This document shows, one piece after another, positions 53,691 through 64,000 of a DNA stretch of 64,000 bases (positions are counted from its first letter, which is position 1; every line of letters begins with the position of its first letter). The stretch comes from Capitella teleta. Lineage: Eukaryota; Annelida; Polychaeta; Capitellidae. The position numbers were made by a program, and so were the translations under genes. Location: NCBI GenBank assembly GCA_000328365.1, contig KB300307.1, positions 160,227 through 224,226 of the forward strand, read 5' to 3'. The notes below the pieces were generated by a model. It worked only from the letters and a program-made list of their open reading frames with translations, searched no databases and was not told the DNA's origin.

Positions 53691-55077
53691 GTATCTGCTT
53701 TGTTCTGGTTTGAGCACGAGAGGCAAGACGAAAGAGTTTATTGTCGTATTTTCCCCATGTACACGAAGTCGTATGACTGAGAAATTTTCAGAAATTCTGT
53801 GTTCAATATGTGATCAATTTTGCTGTTGTCGACATTTAGTGTTGAAAGAAAAGTATATTGAAAGATTCATGGATTATGACTGTGGCTGAAGAGTACAGCC
53901 TGAGGTTTCGTCGTGTTTAAGACGATGGAATTGTAGGCACAGCAATCGAATAATAACAATGGTATCGCCCTCATTTCACTATTCAGGAGCTGCAAAATAC
54001 CCCTGTGAATACATTAAATATGCAAATAAGCACGTGATAAGCTAAATGCATTAAAATAATTAATGGGTTGTTTACATTTTGAGACGAATTGAGCTGTCAT
54101 AAAAACGGAGACATTTTTTCTTACCAAATGAACCCGATTGATGGAATGTTTGGTCAGGTGAATTTATATTTATATACGGTATTAGGGCACACGGTGAGTG
54201 ATAACAGAAAAACTAAAATACATGTATTAGACGCTGGGAACTAATGAAATCTACGTAGTCTAATTTAGTTTTATGAACCTGGCTGCGTCATTAGTGTAAG
54301 GTTTTATCAATGTCATATAGGTGATCCGACATGGACAACGAGAACGTATGATTGGTCCGCAGGCGCATGACGTTGAGGTGTAATCCAAGGTAATTGAAAC
54401 GTGGGTGTCAATTGTTGCACTTATTGACCCCGGCGCTTACTTTGGTCATTCATCTAACAACACAACAGCAGAAATGCAGAATCACACACATTCATTTCGG
54501 TGTCGGAGGCAAGGTTCTGAGTTTCTCACAAGGTGCGTATTTCTCACCGTCAAATCCGAATATTTCAAGGGTTTGAGATGACCCAGGGAAATGCAAATGA
54601 TCTCGTCTCAATTCCCACAAAAAGAAGATTTTCCGCTGAGCACTTAAGTTCACGTAGCTTTATGAAATAATTGTATTGGAATAGGATATGATTATTAAAT
54701 TTCGTAACATGGTGATTCAATTACTGCACAATAAATACTTTACATATCATTACATAACTGCGTATGTACCATTGACCAACTGTTGGAAGCATGCCATACT
54801 CTCCGCTTCGATCGAAACTTCCATTATTTGACCGTGTTTACCTTCGGAGGCGTTCGCAGAGGTATCCCTGTATGGCCATAAATCGAACCTTGATTATTGA
54901 TTACAATGTAAGTAACTTGCGAATCGTGAAAAAACAGAGGAAATCCTCCTCTGTGTCCGAGCCAAGTGCCGTAAGCTGCGGATAATCCAAGAGTCGACGG
55001 CGTAACACACAATATGCCTCCGCAATCTCTTGGGACGATTCAGTGCCAAGCAGAGGAGAAGTTGGTTAATTGTGAAT
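53691..55077. other. Intergenic region; nothing recognised
   Basis: AT-rich DNA between LINE debris and the propeller-CaaX gene. Short open frames only. No splice acceptor was found that would attach an upstream coding exon to the downstream gene. Confidence 0.45.
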
Positions 55078-56277
55078 ATGAATAACCAAGGCGAAGAAAA
55101 GCGTCGAGAAGGAGGAGACGAAGAGGCGAATCGAGAAGAGTCTTCCGTGGATAGAGGAGATGGTGGAGGTGGAGGTTTAGAAAAGGCACCAGTTGAAGAG
55201 GAACCCGACACGCTGGAGGAAGACGACGTCGAACCAAGAGACGGGCGACCTGATGTACACCGTACACAGGACGAGATTGACACCAGGAATGACGAAGACG
55301 ACATCGACGAGGGAGACGACGAACCACTCATCAACGAAGAAAGGGAACTGACGAAACGTAAGCAAGCCGAGCGTCGCCGACAGAGTCAGATGTATGACAT
55401 CCACGAGTATGAACTGCTTGGCAAAGGGGTGAAGAAGATCCTGGGCATGGATCTGCCGTCGCAGTGCAAGAACCCAATCGCCTTGCTGTCCTGCGCAGAC
55501 CAACACAAATACCTCATCACAGATGTCGAAAAGAATACCATGCATGTGATCGACGCAGATCGAGAGGGATTAGTGAAGAGCTTCCCGTACCTCTTCGATT
55601 ACAGATTTTCCGGTGGCATGTGCAACGTGAACGGGGGCCAAGCGGTCGCGCTGCAGAACGACAAGTACAATTCAGTCAGCTATTACGATTACAGCAAAGA
55701 CAAAGAATTCAAGTACTCGGCGTTTTTAGATTCCGACGCCAAGATCACTGACATAGCGAGCAACTCTCAAGGACACATCGTCGCCCTGGACGCCAATTCT
55801 AAATCGTTGATTATCATCAACGAGAGTAAAAGCATCAAACGCAGGGTGACCTTCGGAACCGACGTCGTCGCTAGCGCAGTGGCCGTGACGTCAGATGATG
55901 ACGTATATATTCTGAATGAAGCGGACAGCTCCATCATCATCTTCAACTCTCACTGTGAGCTCACCAACTCCGTTCCACTCCACGACCCGTTATCCACAGG
56001 CTGCAAACTGGTTCGCGGAGTGCACGACTCGCTGCTCATCCTGAATCGCAACCGTATTGGCTTGTACTCATCGCAGGGCTCGTTTAGTCACGTGGTTGTC
56101 GAGTTTCCTCCACATGTGAAAGTCAGAGATGTGACCGTGAGTGGTGACACCCTGGCCGTGCTCTTGCTGTCGGAGCAACGGGCAGAAGTCTTAGTCTACA
56201 AATACCAAGTGCCTCGGTCAATGCGGGCATCCAAGACGATGCCAGTGACCCAGAGCGCCTGCTGCAGCGTCATGTGA
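55078..56277 (+). CDS. Acidic-headed beta-propeller-like protein with C-terminal CaaX box
   Basis: An intronless 399-residue reading frame. I chose the ATG at 55078 because the frame upstream (to 55030) has no ATG. Residues 1-100 are highly charged and acidic (RTQDEIDTRNDEDDIDEGDD), so probably disordered, with a Gly run near 30-35. Residues about 125-375 show repeated beta-propeller-like blades: KITDIASNSQGHIVALDANS, VAVTSDDDVYILNEADSSII, HDSLLILNRNRIGLY and VTVSGDTLAVLLL. These recall NHL/six-bladed propellers, without RING or B-box. The chain ends SACCSVM: Cys-Ser-Val-Met fits a farnesylation CaaX box, preceded by a second Cys that could be palmitoylated. Likely a membrane-tethered scaffold; function unknown. 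Poly(A) signal near 56598. Confidence 0.85.
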   Translation: MNNQGEEKRREGGDEEANREESSVDRGDGGGGGLEKAPVEEEPDTLEEDDVEPRDGRPDVHRTQDEIDTRNDEDDIDEGDDEPLINEERELTKRKQAERRRQSQMYDIHEYELLGKGVKKILGMDLPSQCKNPIALLSCADQHKYLITDVEKNTMHVIDADREGLVKSFPYLFDYRFSGGMCNVNGGQAVALQNDKYNSVSYYDYSKDKEFKYSAFLDSDAKITDIASNSQGHIVALDANSKSLIIINESKSIKRRVTFGTDVVASAVAVTSDDDVYILNEADSSIIIFNSHCELTNSVPLHDPLSTGCKLVRGVHDSLLILNRNRIGLYSSQGSFSHVVVEFPPHVKVRDVTVSGDTLAVLLLSEQRAEVLVYKYQVPRSMRASKTMPVTQSACCSVM

Positions 56278-56985
56278 CGATGCAGTTCAGCTGTATGTTG
56301 TCTGTACATAGCATCCATTCCTCGGTACGGAATTTGCTTCCAGAGACTTTTGCAGCAAGATGTTTTGTATCAAGTGTACATTTATGAAATTTTCACTGTG
56401 CTGATCAGTATTAATTTGTATTTGGGGGTTAAAACTGCTTCTCATGTTGTATATCATGTTGTATATATGAGGCTGAGTAATTTATTCTCTTATTTCTTTT
56501 CTTCTTTTATGTATGAACCTTTGAAAATGTAGCTAATTGTAGACGCACATAATTTTGTACAGGAAGATATGCCAAGATACCACAAGTATTTTAAAATAAT
56601 AAAAATGATTATATTTATCAGTCTTTGTGTTGATCACATCAGATCTCATTGAACCGGGCAAATATCGTTATCTAATTTATTATTTAAGAATCCAATTACA
56701 TATTTCAAGCTGTTAAATGATTATGCATTGCATACCTGCACATAAGAAGCAAAGCTCTAAACCTTTGAAACGTATGCTGTATACGCTATATTGGGCTTGT
56801 TTACATACATGTTAACGTTTGTCTTCTATGACACCCCTTATGTAAGTTATGTAAGTTATGGTAGGTGGCACCAAGAACGGGTGATCACGAATTGGAAGTA
56901 AAATCCCTTGATACAATTGATTACAAGTATCAATCAATTGTACTCAAAATGCCAAATGCTGCACGCCAACGTGCGATGATTCATC
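56278..56985. other. Convergent 3' flanks of propeller and CYP4 genes
   Basis: The 3' UTR of the propeller gene extends to about 56620 (AATAAA at 56598-56603). The rest is the CYP4 3' flank, with a minus-strand AATAAA near 56677. No gene. Confidence 0.5.
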
Positions 56986-59102
56986 TCATTCGATGGGCGT
57001 AACTTTCAGCCAGAGACCTCCCTTCGCCTTCAACACCAACTGAGGCAACAATTCTAGGATCCTCGTATCGTCGATCCTCAGCTGAAAGTTCTTCAGGCAC
57101 ACCGCCAACACCGACCGCATCTCATGCATGGCAAAGTGCTGACCAATGCAGTTTCTGAATGGGAAGCATAAGGAAATCTGACCGCGTGCCTGGATTCGAT
57201 TGGAATACCTGGGACCAGCAGAGAAAGGGATAAACGAATGGGGAGGTCGGTCTTTGGAGTTCTCTGCGTTGAATCGCTCGGGATCATATTGCTCAGGATT
57301 CTCCCAAAGTGCACTGTTGTGGTGACATCCGTAGATCGCGATCCCCAGATCCGTTTCTATGGGAACGAATGTGCGCGATTTGGCAATGAGCCAGCTATAC
57401 TTACCTGCGGGGACAGTTCTTCCATCAGGGAAGGTCATGGGCTTCGTGAGACTTCTACCAATGTTGGGCACAGCAGGGTGCAGACGAAGACTCTCCTTGA
57501 TGCACATTGTCAAGAAGGTCAGTTTACTCATGTCATCCCTGTGATATAATGGGCATTAAATTAGCGATATTTTGCTACAGTATTGGCATGCATCTACCAT
57601 ACCATTCGACGTCACTTCTGTCTCCCATTACATCCATAACCTCTTTTCTGCAGCGATCTTGATACTCAGGATGTCTAGCTAGGTTGTAAAGACACCAAGA
57701 CAACCCTGGAGTTAGATTTACATTGTTGGCAGTCGTCATTGCCGTGGTTATATGAGACTCACCGCTCGCAGTTGTATCATGTCCTTCAAACATGAAAGTA
57801 TCGACCTCGTGTTGAATCTCTTCATCAGTTAAACCTCTGCCGTCAGAATCCTGTGGGGTGAAAATGTTCTGGTAAGTGACAAGACTGCATCAGAGTTCAC
57901 AAGCCTTAGCATCCAGAAGGATATCAAGAAAATCCAAGTATTTGCGAGTCGACTTGGTTCCTTCTGCTTCTCTTCTTCTCTTCTCTTCCTTCCTGGCGCG
58001 AATCACTCCACGCGAGTATTCGTGGACAGTGTTGCAGCATTGGCGAAACCTGTAAGGCACTCGGAGTGAAATAGTAGATCCAGTCGATCAGGTAAGGGAA
58101 GAATTGGAACCGCTTCATTACCAATTCAGTCAGCTGGTACACGCTTCTGATGTATGAACCATCTCGACTGGTCAAGAATAAATGAATGCTATAAATAATG
58201 CAAACGGTTTAAATATATGTATACTGACCCTTCATTCTGGACACTACCAGTCTGACCAAATATGCATTTAAGCAGGCTGTCGAGAGTCATCAAACTGACA
58301 TGCTGAAACATCTCCAATGGTTCGTCATTTTTGGACAATATTTTCCTCCATTTATCCTGTGATGAGCCAACATAGATTCTGTGTTCAACTTTGTACATGT
58401 AAGATCCAACTGACTGCCATAATGTTTGCTGTGGAACTGAATATGCCGACATATGGTTTAAGGACGTCGAAATGAAAAGCTGGAGTTAACAGACGTCGGT
58501 TCCGTGCCCACTTTTCACCTGAGCTAACCAATAGACCGTCACCTGGTGCAAACATGCAATCAAACCCAGCTCACCGCGATTAATCTCTATGAGCACCACT
58601 CACCAATCCACGGTTTAATAGTCCTGTAGCTAATCCTATCTTTTGGCTCTGCCGATTAAGCATGTACATTTAGTAAACATCATTGCAAAAGATCATAAAT
58701 TAAATTGTAAATTCAATGTTTAACTCTAAATACCCGCAGTGCTCAGGAGTTTTGACAGGGGAGAAGGATGGCTAAGCTCCATGCACACGTAGAGTCCAAT
58801 GCAGTAAGAAAACAGGCCATCGAAAAGCTCCGACCATCGCGCTTGTTTCTTCAAATGTCTTTCATCAAATGTGACCTGAGAGTTATAAACATGGGTATTC
58901 ATATCTCATTTTATTAATTGATTTTAACCTCGTCAATATTTCCCCATAACCAATGAGCTTTGGGCCCAGAGAACTCTTTCAGAGCAACTAGATCCTGGTT
59001 TTTCTTGATGAGCATTTTGATGATGGTGATAGCAAAGTGGAGGAAGAGGGCGGAGGCGAGGGTGGCCATGAGGAGGAGAACGAGGCCCCCGTCGAACTGC
59101 AT
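56986..59102 (-). CDS. Cytochrome P450, CYP4 family, with one apparent frameshift
   Basis: Eleven exons on the minus strand: 59102-58929, 58875-58734, 58648-58604, 58542-58415, 58356-58229, 58167-57905, 57850-57763, 57705-57603, 57538-57405, 57356-57209 and 57154-56986; about 506 residues if intact. CYP4 enzymes are ER-bound monooxygenases, commonly fatty-acid omega-hydroxylases. A membrane anchor leads ([19 protein letters not shown]). Then come [39 protein letters not shown]-helix [11 protein letters not shown] with the CYP4 heme-linking Glu, Exx[12 protein letters not shown], and heme loop [14 protein letters not shown] split by intron 10. In exon 6, near 58050, one extra base separates YYFTPSALQ from [12 protein letters not shown]. 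The exon 6 donor is GC, not GT. Either an assembly error or a decaying allele. Confidence 0.9.
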
Positions 59103-59218
59103 GCTTGATTATGTAATCGAAAGTATTCGTATTGCCTGCAAGTACTCGTATTTGGAACATTATTGTATTTAGCCAAAGAAGCTAAGGTGAAAATATGGGA
59201 GATTGATTGGAAAGGCTT

Positions 59219-59245
59219 AAGGGGAGGGGAGGGGAGGGGAGGGGC
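59219..59245. repeat. (GGGGA)n short tandem repeat
   Basis: Five GGGGA units upstream of the CYP4 start, on the plus strand. G-quadruplex formation is possible. Confidence 0.9.
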
Positions 59246-59719
59246 ACATTTTTTTTCTGGAATATAATTTATTTATTTCGGGAATTTTAAATGTGTCTGA
59301 CACAAAAGCAGAGCATGCATGGCGTTGGTTCAAATAGTTAATTGTTAACAGAGAAAACAATAATAATATGAAGATGATATATTTGTCAGATTGTTTTCAT
59401 ATTGAGAAGAGGATTTTTGTTTTCCAAATTAAATTAGGTAATTTCATAATTACATAAATACATTTGCATATACTGCATGACCCGTAAGTCAGAACTTTCT
59501 CACAATCACGTTCAAATAATGACTATTTCCCATTGACATGGAGTACAGCGAGAGAACAGAGGAGATCGAAATGGAGGAATAATAAATAACAACAGACTGT
59601 CATGAGCACTAGAACGAAGGATTGCACAATCACTACATTAGTTCCGGAAATGGATGGAAACGAGAGAACGTGGAAGCGAGAGCGCTGTTAGAGGACAAGA
59701 CCAAAGTGTTTATCGTTGA

Positions 59720-60076
59720 GTGAGTGAGTGAGTGAGTCAGTAATGGGGTTTTACGGCTCCACCCAACCGATTCGGGTGATACGGGCGCCAGAACAGAAGG
59801 CCCGGGACCGGGATTTTCCCCTACTCTTATCCATAAATCCCAAGTTTCTTTATCCTGCATACCACCATAGACAGCAGTAGACAGCGCCCGGCCTTGTTAC
59901 GCAGCTGGGCAGCACTGCAGAGTCACCGAAGAATTACAATTATAAAGGATTACAATTATAATTCACAATCATAACGCCCATGGCCTAATCGGGTCTCGAA
60001 CCCGGGACCTCGACCCCCACGGTTGGCATAGAATTGCAGACAGCGGTTTAAACCCACTGTGCTATTCGGTGGCCCT
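59720..60076 (-). mobile_element. tRNA-derived SINE, copy 2 (full length)
   Basis: Minus-strand copy of the family at 6690-7040. Its B box reads GGTTCGAGACC, closer to the pol III consensus than copy 1. A (GTGA)n block at the plus-strand left end is the tail. A perfect 13-bp target duplication, TGTTTATCGTTGA, lies at 59707-59719 and 60077-60089. The exact duplication and good promoter boxes suggest a younger insertion than copy 1. It lies between the divergent CYP4 and Ly6-type genes. Confidence 0.93.
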
Positions 60077-60825
60077 TGTTTATCGTTGAATGTGGGGGAA
60101 CATTGTTAATTGAATGTTAGTGAGCAAGTCCAAGGATAGAGTATGCATAATACATGCATGTACTTACTGGTAAATATTCGTGATCATCTGCCAATCTTGC
60201 GCATGCGCTCAAGTATCTGTTGTTCTGTGTATTCACGGAAATACAGCTGATTGAGGCTTTTGCTGCGTTTGACCTAATTTGAGTAGCCCACATACAAAAG
60301 AATAATTAGAGCAGACACACTTGTGTGTGCTCGCATACGAAGCCTTATCTCGACCTAAATTTAATTATTTACACACAGTAGGTCTATGCTGTGGTGTGCT
60401 ATATGTGTTGATCACAACGAAAGGTCATTATACCCTCTTTGTGCTTGCTGTTGCAGCCTCGTTCAAAGTGACTGCTTTATAGATTCGCATCTGACCATCA
60501 CAGTGGCCGGGATAGGACATGCTCATATGCAAAAAAATAGTATCAGTTTACCTCATGGCCGCGACAAATTAGTATATATGATAGCGATGTCGTTCCCACC
60601 AGTTTGCGATTCTGGGTGTATTCATAACGCACTTCAAATAATCATAACGTTACATGACCTGACCCATTTATGAGGTCAATCCTCGGCAGGTAAAGAAGAA
60701 CGAACTAGGTCACCTGTGTTGCTGCAAAGGTGTTGGGGAATTTTGTTGCAGAAGTTATTTTTTGCTGTGGAACTGAGTCATTTACGTCCAATGACATAAT
60801 CAACTGAGGCGGAAAAAATCGGAAA

Positions 60826-62294
60826 ATGTTGGGCGAAGAGAAATTCGTCATTTTAGTATTAACAGCGTTGTTTGTGTTGATTAAAGGTGAGTTTTGTAGC
60901 GATGCTTATAGAATATACTTACATAGTATCTTAGCTATATAACGGCTATGCCTATCATTTTGAATCATTCATGAATGATATTCATTGTTAATGATACCAA
61001 CAATGATTTGTTAATGATACATGGTTAGTTTCATGTTTATGTTACCTTGTTGCAGTTGGAGCAAAGCGTCTCCAAAAGCTGACTTGACGAGTTGACCAAC
61101 ACTGGTCCTGCCACCCTCTTGAGCCGAGGATCCTTGAGTTCTTAACTGTTTATAGCCCTTGAAACAAAACAAAAAAACCTGGATCTGATTTATGTGGACT
61201 TCAGTGAAGTCCAGCGATCAGGACACCTTAAATAACCGAATTAAGTTAATTAAATAACCTAATTATTTTTATGATAAATGGAAAATGATTTATTATTTTG
61301 CCATACATGTATGCCATATACAGCATACGATATGCTATACCACAGGGCTACTAGACACTTTGACATTGCTGACACTAGTGCTAAAACTAGTAAAAATCTA
61401 TTTTATTATTGGTCTTAATGGCTTCATGCCTTCGAGTGTTTTCAAGTGTCTTTACTGATATAGTAGGAGATATTGCGGGGCATTGTCATGATTGTGTCCC
61501 AATGACCCCCAGTTAGACTCTCCAACAGTGAAGACTGTTCTTCAATCAGTGGCTGATTGACAAGTATTATCTCAATAGTGACTACCGTCTTGACAGAAGC
61601 CCTACAAGCAAGGAATGAGATTCAAGGAAAAATAACACCGACTACTAGTAACCTTGAGATGACAATGCCCAACTTGAGGCTGCTTCTAACAAACGCTCAG
61701 TCAGGGTCATTGATTCCTGCTCTACCAACGTCACTGCCTTCTCCCGTGAAGAAATAGCAGCCATTCTGCTGTGGGTGCCTCATTTATAGACCCCAAAGAT
61801 TCATAACATGAGATGAATACGTTGATGATGACATGGATAAGAGCTTTGTCATTGTGGAATTTTTTCGCATTTTCTTTAATTTTGTTTGTTTTCCAGAAAT
61901 CGACTGTTTACAATGTTACAACTGTGCTGGAATCACCAACTACGACACAGATTCGTGTTTCAACCCAGAACCGGGCAGCACGTTGCTCCAAGAATGCCAT
62001 AGGGGTGAAGTCTGCGAAGTGAGTTCTCAATATTGCTACGCTATGCTTCATCGAATCAATTCTCGTTACTCTCAGAAAAAGATCTCCACAGTGGACCGTC
62101 TCCAGGATGCCATAGAGAGAGGATGCTCCTCAAACTGTGATGGTCGCAAGTACATTTGGACGGACTCTTTCCGAGTCTACTGTTGTGAGGAAGAAAACAA
62201 GTGTAACCATGGCGATATCACCACGGCAACACACTTATCCCTCCTGCTTCCTTTGGCACTTGTGGTCTGGACAATGATCCGGAGAATGGTTTGA
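60826..62294 (+). CDS. Ly6/uPAR-domain protein, probably GPI-anchored
   Basis: Two exons: 60826-60886 and 61897-62294 (GT-AG, closing phase), 152 residues. Exon 1 is almost wholly a signal peptide (MLGEEKFVILVLTALFVLIK). The mature domain opens DCLQCYNC and has 12 cysteines; it closes VYCCEEENKCN, the CC...CN signature of three-finger Ly6/uPAR folds. The tail THLSLLLPLALVVWTMI is hydrophobic and terminal, as in GPI-anchor signals, although it ends RRMV, which is unusual for one. A gtgagt inside exon 2 (after GEVCE) was ignored because the frame and cysteine spacing continue through it. Ligand and role unknown. Poly(A) signal AATAAA at 62588-62593. Confidence 0.88.
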
Positions 62295-64000
62295 AGAATT
62301 TCCCAAAAATATTGTCTTCTGATTGTTAAAATTTCATTTATTCCACTGCACTATGTATGCCATGTCAACAAGATGCGGCTCTTTTCCAAATACTATTTGC
62401 ATTCAGTACATCACTCAGGTGCTGTTAATAATAATAATCATAATCATCAAGATCTGATTAATAGCGGAAGGTATGATCTGAATCTGATCTTAAATTCTCA
62501 TTATTTTTTTTTTTATGTATTCTGCATGCATCCACAGCTTTTTTTTATGCTCCTGTACATTCCTCTTTCTTTTTGTTTTTATAATGGAATAAATATATTT
62601 TATGTAATTTCTTTTTCTTTAGTTTGTGCATTAACATAATAGACATGCATCAGGGGACATTTTGCATACTCGTAATGAGATGCCTCAACACATGTTGATT
62701 GTTGTTGACTTGTTCACCATTCTCTAATCAATGTTGACGATTTTGAGCTCATGACTCCATATCGGATCAAGGCCTGTCCATTCAGGGATTCCCTGATCTT
62801 ATCCCTTCCTCTTCAGACTGAACTGATTATTGACTACGTGCAAAACAAACCAATATCTCCATCGTGTTGTTAATTAAGGTATCTGCGGTACAGTGACGTC
62901 ACCCTTCAATTAGTACTCCGGCCTGTTGTCATGACAACGGTGCCTGACTCCGGCCCTGGCGTCATGACAACGGTGCCTGACTCTTCGTGCACGCAGCTTT
63001 CTCTATTTTTCATGCAATCTGGATCATAATGTCATCTGCTTGTTTTCCTAATGAATCATAACGGATTTTTTCCCCGTTCCATGTACGTTCCATGTGCGTT
63101 ATTCACATCATTTGCGACACATTGCAATGTATCAACCGCATGAACAGGATAACCTGATGAACACTGTGGGAATGTAGGTCATCGATATGGAGACAAGCTT
63201 CAGAGAGTGTGTAATATTATATAACAGGAAACGCTTGTCTTATAAGATCAGTGCGTGGGGCATAGACACATCTTCGACTTCTACTCTCAAAGCCAGAGAA
63301 ATGCATTGCATGCACTGATATAACGCATATTACGAAATTACCTCCCCTTTGGTGTATAGTCATACAATGAAGCACTGTAAATTGGTATTTTAAACATACA
63401 AATCAGGAGAGCCTTTTGCACATCCTTTCTGGTCCGTATACACGAGAAATATTTTAGAATGGATAACATTCAATAATCTGATCAAGTATTGTTAATGTAG
63501 CAATCGTCGGGAGTTCCATCAACGTCTTGCTGTTTGATGAAGTCATCACGTCTGGCGTTAACGGGTTGTGCAGACCTATAGGTAGGTAGACGTGTTGTCA
63601 TGGTGTTAATCGACGGAGACAAATTGCTAATCGATTAAATTAATATCGACCACACAACAATGCCGTGCGAGACCCACTGCATGATGTGATACGCAGGTTG
63701 GCGCTCAGAAGGTGCGACATTGTTCTGATCGACCCTTCTGTATACCTTATTTCCACCGTGACTCCACAGCATAAACAAGACCGGAGATGTTGCTTACTGT
63801 GCTACTGGACACGCATGCTCAGCGCGGAGCAATAATATCTTTGTCCTGTGATACTTAGGATGATGGAAATCTCTCGAAATTTCGTAGAGGCAAAAAGCTT
63901 CTTTGGTAAAGAGCTGGCTCTGCTTGAGAGATTCCAATCGAGGTTTCTGTGCGACATCCTGGTCCTATCATTTGTACATGTATTCTAATTTCGTCAACAT
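62295..64000. other. 3' UTR then gene-free right end
   Basis: The Ly6-type 3' UTR runs to about 62620. Beyond it are a CRE palindrome (62894), the duplicated X-box-like unit at 62919-62983, and an ATCATAACG motif at 63055. No exon, RNA gene or transposon was recognised on either strand. Confidence 0.5.
62919..62983. repeat. 33-bp tandem duplication with X-box-like palindrome
   Basis: GTCATGACAACGGTGCCTGA recurs exactly 33 bp apart (62928 and 62961), each preceded by CGGCC. The first copy is part of GTTGTCATGACAAC (62925-62938), a perfect palindrome resembling an RFX site. Confidence 0.85.

Noticed and set aside
61557-61757. Possible LINE endonuclease start (NLRLLLTNAQS) and, at about 61170-61240, a YVDF-like reverse transcriptase scrap in the Ly6 intron
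   Set aside because: Too short and weak to call; only single motifs match, with no continuous similarity.

Overview
This is a eukaryotic, animal window. The genes have many introns (GT-AG, often only 50-100 bp), animal-type domain architectures (an inhibitory Smad, a Ly6/uPAR protein, a CYP4 P450, USP8 with MIT-like, rhodanese, WW and USP parts) and LINE, SINE and MITE debris. An invertebrate bilaterian, probably marine, fits best. I cannot place it more closely from sequence alone.

Layout, left to right: 3' part of an N-formylglutamate amidohydrolase-like gene (+, 1-836); a four-exon TMEM151-like membrane protein (-, 2943-4061); a repeat-rich spacer with two tandem TTAA-flanked MITEs and a tRNA-derived SINE; a nine-exon mitochondrial-type malic enzyme (-, 7812-12085) whose first intron holds an assembly gap and long G runs; a spacer with a worn SINE, an L2-like LINE tail and an 838-bp Mutator-like TIR element; SLC35E1 (+, 15275-19596); an inhibitory Smad of SMAD6 type (+, 22865-28897) in a GC-rich block; a 4.2-kb spacer; dymeclin (-, 33143-35688); a MIF4G-domain protein (+, 38514-41479) with a third MITE in intron 1; 22-exon USP8 (-, 42162-46987); a ten-finger C2H2 protein with a coding minisatellite (+, 48752-51440); microsatellite and LINE debris; a single-exon acidic beta-propeller protein ending in a CaaX box (+, 55078-56277); a CYP4 gene with an apparent one-base frameshift (-, 56986-59102); a second full-length SINE; a small GPI-type Ly6/uPAR protein (+, 60826-62294); and a gene-free right end.

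The genes look like an ordinary mixed neighbourhood rather than one pathway. DYM/MIF4G and USP8/zinc finger are divergent pairs; MIF4G/USP8 and propeller/CYP4 are convergent pairs. Exon chains were built by hand from reading frame, GT/AG sites and remembered family sequences. Every internal phase closes, except at one point in the CYP4 gene.

The least expected signals are: (i) a 9-mer, ATCATAACG/CGTTATGAT, that I count 14 times, all outside exons and in places as inverted pairs; (ii) about 17 full TGACGTCA palindromes where about one is expected; (iii) a TIR element with a 9-bp target duplication carrying what looks like a promoter plus first exon; (iv) the propeller-CaaX protein; (v) a USP8 that keeps a canonical WW domain; (vi) an inhibitory Smad without a visible PPxY motif.
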